From Bacillota bacterium (GTDB lineage: Bacteria; Bacillota; UBA4882; JAAYXC01), in assembly GCA_012516115.1 (NCBI GenBank), contig JAAYXC010000160.1:1-9088 (forward strand): a stretch of 9,088 bases of DNA, given 5' to 3'. The translations under genes and the position numbers were made by a program. The notes beneath the pieces are model-generated. The model ran no database searches, was not told the DNA's origin, and saw nothing but the letters and a program-made list of their open reading frames with translations. Shown piece by piece: positions 6,399-9,088 of the stretch (position 1 is its first letter; every line of letters starts with the position of its first letter).

Positions 6399-6815
6399 TC
6401 AAGGCATCATTCTTAGGCCAAGCAGAAGGAAATGTCGATCGAAGGCGGCGATGTACGGAATGCGCTCCCTTTGCATCAGTACGGCGCTGCAGGCGTCGGT
6501 CAAGGAGATATCCTGGTCGGGGAGTCCGTCCATGATCGCCACCGCCCGCCGGAGATCATCGGTGGAAGCGGAGAGGAGGCGCGTGAAGCCACGTTCGATC
6601 TGGACGAATATCTGATGGAGGAAACGACGGCCGGCCTCGATTCCATACCGGTGCATTAGTAAACGCTGGGTTTCGGCCAGAACCGGCTCCGAGGTAAAAA
6701 GAAGGGCGCCTCCGGCCTGCAGTTGGCGGGCGAAGGCGGAGGCTTTGATATGGTTGGCGTCATCGCGGCTTGCCAAGGCATACCAAAACGAACTGTCGAC
6801 GAAGATCTTCTTCAT
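6399..6815 (-). CDS. vapC: PIN-domain ribonuclease toxin of a VapBC-type module
   Basis: PIN toxins are Mg2+-dependent RNases that cut tRNA or rRNA unless bound by their antitoxin. The 138-residue protein has the expected acidic residues: Asp7 (FVDSSFWYAL), Glu48 (VLAET), Asp102 and Asp107 (DISLTDACS) and Asp126 (FDRHF). SLTDACSAV is the usual second PIN motif. Its ATG overlaps the antitoxin stop in an ATGA at 6812-6815 and has no clear ribosome site of its own, so translation is probably coupled to the antitoxin. All catalytic positions are intact, so the toxin looks functional. It converges with the phosphorylase gene, with 14 bases between the two stops. Confidence 0.92.
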   Translation of the reverse strand: MKKIFVDSSFWYALASRDDANHIKASAFARQLQAGGALLFTSEPVLAETQRLLMHRYGIEAGRRFLHQIFVQIERGFTRLLSASTDDLRRAVAIMDGLPDQDISLTDACSAVLMQRERIPYIAAFDRHFLLLGLRMMP

Positions 6816-7108
6816 GGTTCGTCCGTCGTCTTCTCCCGGGCGAGGGCTTTGGCCAGATATTCGGCTTTGTTCTCGCTGACATGGCGCAAGCCCGCGTCAT
6901 TCTCTCCAAAAATACCGATCATCTGGAGGACGGGATTTTCTTCCGGCGGGGTACATCGTCGGTCCTCCTCATCCAGATATTCTTCGAGGGCCCGGCGGAT
7001 GATGGCCGATTCGGTAAGCCGGCTCCTCTTGGCCGCCAGTTTGAGCCGCTCTTCCAGCCGGCGTTCCAGATAGATCTGTTTTCGCAGAAGAACACGTTTT
7101 TCCGCCAT
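6812..7108 (-). CDS. vapB: Ribbon-helix-helix antitoxin paired with the PIN toxin
   Basis: The 98-residue protein has an N-terminal ribbon-helix-helix DNA-binding region: a short strand (RKQIYLERRLEERL, 9-22), helix (LKLAAKRSRL) and the second helix TESAIIRRALEEYLDEE (32-48). The remaining acidic tail, with MIGIFGENDAGL (63-74) and SENKAEYL (78-85), is in the position of toxin-neutralising tails in VapB proteins, which often end in an SExHxxYL-like motif. AAAGGTGG (7118-7125) lies nine bases before the ATG on this strand. Gene order antitoxin then toxin, the 4-bp overlap and the promoter-overlapping palindrome upstream fit autoregulation by the toxin-antitoxin complex. Confidence 0.9.
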   Translation of the reverse strand: MAEKRVLLRKQIYLERRLEERLKLAAKRSRLTESAIIRRALEEYLDEEDRRCTPPEENPVLQMIGIFGENDAGLRHVSENKAEYLAKALAREKTTDEP

Positions 7109-7145
7109 CCTGTCCGCCCACCTTTCGCGCGATTTTCATGGTGTC

Positions 7146-7186
7146 GTGAATAAGTTAATTATACACCATAGGTTGATCATCGCCAA
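7146..7186 (-). promoter_or_regulatory. vapBC promoter and candidate autoregulatory operator
   Basis: On the minus strand TTGGCG (7181-7186) and TATAAT (7158-7163) are separated by exactly 17 bases, a near-consensus housekeeping sigma factor promoter placed about 43 bases before the antitoxin ATG. An imperfect inverted repeat, GTGAATAA (7146-7153) and TTATACAC (7159-7166) with a five-base centre and one mismatched pair, overlaps the -10 element, where a VapBC complex would block transcription. The local sequence is strikingly AT-rich compared with its surroundings. Confidence 0.8.
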
Positions 7187-7457
7187 GATAGTTAACAAAA
7201 TCAGTCAAAAAGGAATCTCCAGGAGAAGGAAAGAATTCTATGTATCCATACTAAAGACTCGCCACATCGGGAAGGGACCGTCTTCCGACGTATACGGGCG
7301 AAGATTCTTTTTACCGTCCTGATATTTACCGGCACGGTCTTCCCCGGGCGGCCGGGTTCCAGCCTGACCCGGCTTACAACCAAGTCTTTTTAAGCAGATT
7401 TTTATGAGCAAAGCTATACCTCTGGCGATTGGCGTATAGGTGAAAGGAGCTTGCGAC
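7187..7457. other. Intergenic region upstream of mtnA
   Basis: No gene with a credible start is seen on either strand. The stretch contains an inverted repeat GCCGGGT/ACCCGGC (7351-7357 with 7367-7373, nine-base loop), not followed closely by a U-run (CTTTTT begins 13 bases later), and a short T-rich run at 7386-7404. A weak plus-strand promoter candidate, TTGATC (7173-7178) with CAAAAT (7196-7201), would give a leader of about 250 bases. None of the S-box signatures seen at the left end recur here, so mtnA has no visible SAM riboswitch of its own. Confidence 0.4.
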
Positions 7458-8495
7458 GTGGGTCATCTGCAGAGCATCGAATGGCGGGACGGCATTCTGC
7501 GCCTGCTGGACCAGACGAGGCTCCCCGCGGAGCTTGTCTATCTCGATTGCCGCACCCACCGGGAGGTGGCAGAGGCCATCGGCCGTCTCGCCGTCCGGGG
7601 CGCGCCGGCCTTGGGCGTGGCGGGCGCCTTCGCCCTGGTGCTGGCCGCCCGGGAGGCGCGGGGGACGGGAGAAGACGTCCCGCACTTTGTACAAAAAGCC
7701 GCCGCCGAGCTACGTGCCACCAGGCCTACGGCGGTTAATCTGGGGTGGGCGCTGGATCGGCTCCTTGCCACGGTAGAAAAGGCGCGTCCGGAAGAATTTG
7801 AAGCGCTTCTTCTGGCGGAGGCGCAAAGCATCCTCGAGGAGGAACGCCGGGCGGAGGCGGCCATCGGGCGGCACGGGCAAGCGCTTTTGGCCGACGGCGA
7901 TGCCGTTCTTACGCATTGTAACACCGGCAGCTTGGCTACCACCGGTATCGGAACGGCCTTAGGCGTGATCCGGGCGGCCGTCGAAGCCGGTAAAAGAATC
8001 CACGTGTGCGTCGATGAGACCAGGCCGCTCCTCCAGGGCGCGCGGCTGACCATGACCGAGCTTCTGGCCGAGGGCATCCCGGCCACTTTGATCTGCGATA
8101 ATATGGCCGCTTATCTTATGCGCCGGGGCCAGGTTACCGCCGTCCTCGTCGGCGCGGACCGCATTGCCAGAAACGGCGATGTGGCCAATAAGATCGGCAC
8201 CTACGGCCTGGCCGTCCTGGCCCGTTACCACGGGATCCCCTTCTACGTGGTCGCGCCCCTCTCGACCCCCGATCCCGCCATCCCTTGTGGGGAGGAGATC
8301 CCCATCGAGGAGCGGGACCCCGAGGAGGTCCGCCGGATAGGCGGGGTCCTCGTCGCCCCGGCCGGGGCACCGGTCTGGAACCCGGCTTTCGATGTGACCC
8401 CGGTCGAGCTTATTACGGGGATCATCACCGAGTACGGGGTTGCGCGGGGGGAGATCGGACGGATCCTGGCCGGGTGGTATGGTCGGCGGAATTAA
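7458..8495 (+). CDS. mtnA: S-methyl-5-thioribose-1-phosphate isomerase
   Basis: MtnA converts methylthioribose-1-phosphate, the product of the phosphorylase encoded upstream, to methylthioribulose-1-phosphate in the methionine salvage pathway (EC 5.3.1.23). The 345-residue protein shows VRGAPALGVAGA (46-57), the catalytic cysteine in THCNTGSLAT (152-161, Cys154), DETRPLLQGARLT (186-198), the catalytic aspartate in VGADRIARNGDVANKIGTY (231-249, Asp234), and NPAFDVTPVELITGIITE (308-325). Cys154 and Asp234 align with Cys160 and Asp240 of the Bacillus subtilis enzyme. This combination distinguishes it from the eIF2B-alpha relatives that lack the cysteine. The GTG at 7458 is preferred because AAAGGAG (7443-7449) lies eight bases before it; the in-frame GTG at 7440 would lie upstream of that site. 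Confidence 0.96.
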   Translation: MGHLQSIEWRDGILRLLDQTRLPAELVYLDCRTHREVAEAIGRLAVRGAPALGVAGAFALVLAAREARGTGEDVPHFVQKAAAELRATRPTAVNLGWALDRLLATVEKARPEEFEALLLAEAQSILEEERRAEAAIGRHGQALLADGDAVLTHCNTGSLATTGIGTALGVIRAAVEAGKRIHVCVDETRPLLQGARLTMTELLAEGIPATLICDNMAAYLMRRGQVTAVLVGADRIARNGDVANKIGTYGLAVLARYHGIPFYVVAPLSTPDPAIPCGEEIPIEERDPEEVRRIGGVLVAPAGAPVWNPAFDVTPVELITGIITEYGVARGEIGRILAGWYGRRN

Positions 8496-8524
8496 TGGAG
8501 GCTTTTCCGGGTTATTATTCTCCC

Positions 8525-8548
8525 CGCAGAGACGCGGAGGCGCAGAGG
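8525..8548. repeat. Three copies of an 8-bp tandem repeat
   Basis: The units are CGCAGAGA, CGCGGAGG and CGCAGAGG, directly adjoining. Purine-rich CGCAGAGA-type repeats of this period are scattered between genes in various bacterial genomes. Here the repeat ends where recognisable glycosyltransferase coding sequence begins, and it starts 29 bases after the mtnA stop. Confidence 0.6.
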
Positions 8549-8694
8549 TCGTCTCCATCCTGGAGAGTGGCTTTCCCTGCGAAGTCATTGTCGTTGATGA
8601 CGGTTCGACCGACCGGACTCCCGAGATACTCCAGAAATTCACCGGAAGGATTGAGATCATTACCCATCCCACCAATAAGGGCAAAGGGGCGGCT
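8542..8694 (+). pseudogene. Glycosyltransferase family 2 N-terminal fragment
   Basis: The frame encodes SILESGFPCEVIVVDDGSTD followed by RTPEILQKF and IITHPTNKGKGAA, the nucleotide-sugar-binding part of GT-A family 2 enzymes (DDGSTD is the hallmark, NKGKG the next conserved block). The usual start of such enzymes, a VVIPAYNE-type strand, is missing and replaced by the tandem repeat at 8525-8548. After NKGKGAA the family sequence stops, with no DADLxxxP block. The same frame stays open by chance from an ATG at 8479 to the window end, but the later part overlaps the DUF2442 gene in a different frame. It is a remnant, not a working enzyme. Confidence 0.82.
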
Positions 8695-8771
8695 AGTTCC
8701 CCCCGGGACAAAACCGCCCTCGTGGTACTCCCGGGATTGGTCCATTTAACTAAACAGAAGACTTCATCCCT

Positions 8772-8787
8772 TACTGCCGCGGCAGTA
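8772..8787. repeat. Perfect 16-bp palindrome in the gap before the DUF2442 gene
   Basis: TACTGCCGCGGCAGTA is fully self-complementary with no spacer. It lies in the 178-base stretch (8695-8872) between the glycosyltransferase fragment and the DUF2442 gene. That stretch also has CCCGGGA/TCCCGGG arms (8702-8708 and 8729-8735) but no recognisable gene or convincing promoter. It could be a protein-binding site or part of a dispersed repeat; the sequence alone does not decide. Confidence 0.5.
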
Positions 8788-8872
8788 GGATATTTAAGGG
8801 AATCTTTAGAGATTCTAGAGACTTTGGCGCGCCTCCAAGGTCTGCTTCCGAAGGAACTGGCCGAACAGGTTG

Positions 8873-9088
8873 ATGGTCATGGAAGACGTCCCGGGAAACT
8901 ATTGCCTGGAACTGGAATTCGACGATGGCGTATCTGGGAGCGTGGATCTTTCTCACCTGGCCGGCAAAGGAGTTTTCGCCTTATGGGACGATTACCGTGT
9001 CTTCGAAGGAGTCCGGATCAGTTCATCAGGCGAGCTCGTCTGGGGCGACAAGATCGATCTCTGCCCGGATTCTCTCTACCTCAAGATA
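8873..9088 (+). CDS. DUF2442 domain protein, 3' end beyond the window
   Basis: The visible 72 residues match the small DUF2442 family: LELEFDDGVSGSVDLSHL (12-29), KGVFALWDDYRVFEGVRI (32-49) and the closing GELVWGDKIDLCPDSLY (53-69), with the typical pattern of a VDL strand, a GVF-L-D turn, and W-G-DLCPD-LY. Family members are about 80-100 residues long and are often found beside DUF4160 proteins or toxin-antitoxin genes; their biochemical role is not established. ATG codons at 8873 and 8879 are both possible, with AGGT (8867-8870) eight bases before the second; AAGGA (8851-8855) is farther off. No DUF4160 partner is visible upstream. The frame is intact to the last base of the window. Confidence 0.82.
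   Translation, partial: MVMEDVPGNYCLELEFDDGVSGSVDLSHLAGKGVFALWDDYRVFEGVRISSSGELVWGDKIDLCPDSLYLKI

Noticed and set aside
6393..6410. ATGATG-TCAAGG-CATCAT hairpin between the convergent phosphorylase and vapC stops as a bidirectional terminator
   Set aside because: The six-pair stem is AT-rich with no T-run on either side, and one arm is vapC coding sequence.
7351..7373. GCCGGGT/ACCCGGC hairpin as an intrinsic terminator
   Set aside because: The nearest T-run begins 13 bases after the stem, too far for standard termination.
7201..7383. 60-residue minus-strand frame in the mtnA upstream gap
   Set aside because: It has no ribosome site or recognisable motif, and is Arg-rich as expected of chance frames.
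7440..7457. GTG at 7440 as the mtnA start
   Set aside because: The ribosome binding site AAAGGAG lies after it and is correctly spaced for the in-frame GTG at 7458.
8515..8745. Minus-strand frame opposite the glycosyltransferase fragment
   Set aside because: It is the reverse shadow of the conserved DDGSTD/NKGKG coding region and has no independent coding signs.
1..9088. CRISPR array, tRNA, rRNA or intact transposase
   Set aside because: No regularly spaced repeats, no tRNA-like cloverleaf or CCA-end pattern, no rRNA motifs and no transposase domain were seen in any frame.

Overview
The window is GC-rich (roughly 60 % or more by eye) bacterial DNA built around methionine synthesis and methylthioadenosine (MTA) salvage. 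A SAM-I riboswitch with a transcription attenuator, frequent TTG/GTG starts, strong purine-rich ribosome binding sites and a Feo-type iron transporter remnant of clostridial flavour suggest a GC-rich, anaerobic, possibly thermophilic Firmicute-like bacterium. The lineage is an inference; no rRNA or other marker is present.

Bases 1-157 hold an almost complete SAM-I (S-box) aptamer, an antiterminator and a terminator. They control a tight operon, metW-metY-metX (155-3241), with gaps of 1 and 5 bases: MetX acetylates homoserine, MetY sulfhydrylates O-acetylhomoserine to homocysteine, and MetW is the partner protein usually found with MetX. The terminator 3' arm doubles as the apparent metW Shine-Dalgarno sequence, so one helix may control both transcription and translation.

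Bases 3236-3655 on the minus strand carry a FeoB fragment joined in frame to a FeoA-like domain, most likely a deletion remnant. On the plus strand follow an exported protein of unknown function with a repeated beta-strand motif (3692-4576) and a TIM-barrel sugar-phosphate isomerase/epimerase-like enzyme (4618-5400). A 200-base gap then holds a palindromic repetitive element and a leader hairpin.

The salvage part consists of an MTA/MTI phosphorylase (5599-6384) and methylthioribose-1-phosphate isomerase mtnA (7458-8495), which catalyse successive steps. They are separated by a minus-strand vapBC toxin-antitoxin module (6399-7108) with its own near-consensus promoter and a palindromic operator candidate. 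In the phosphorylase, the aspartates that select adenine in MTAP are Asn and Ala, which points to methylthioinosine or another 6-oxopurine nucleoside as substrate.

The right end (8496-9088) is decayed or accessory DNA: an 8-bp tandem repeat, a glycosyltransferase family 2 fragment, a perfect 16-bp palindrome and the start of a DUF2442 protein that runs off the window. No rRNA, tRNA, CRISPR array or intact transposase was seen. I found no clearly novel system; the most unusual items are the dual-use attenuator, the Feo junction and the phosphorylase specificity residues.
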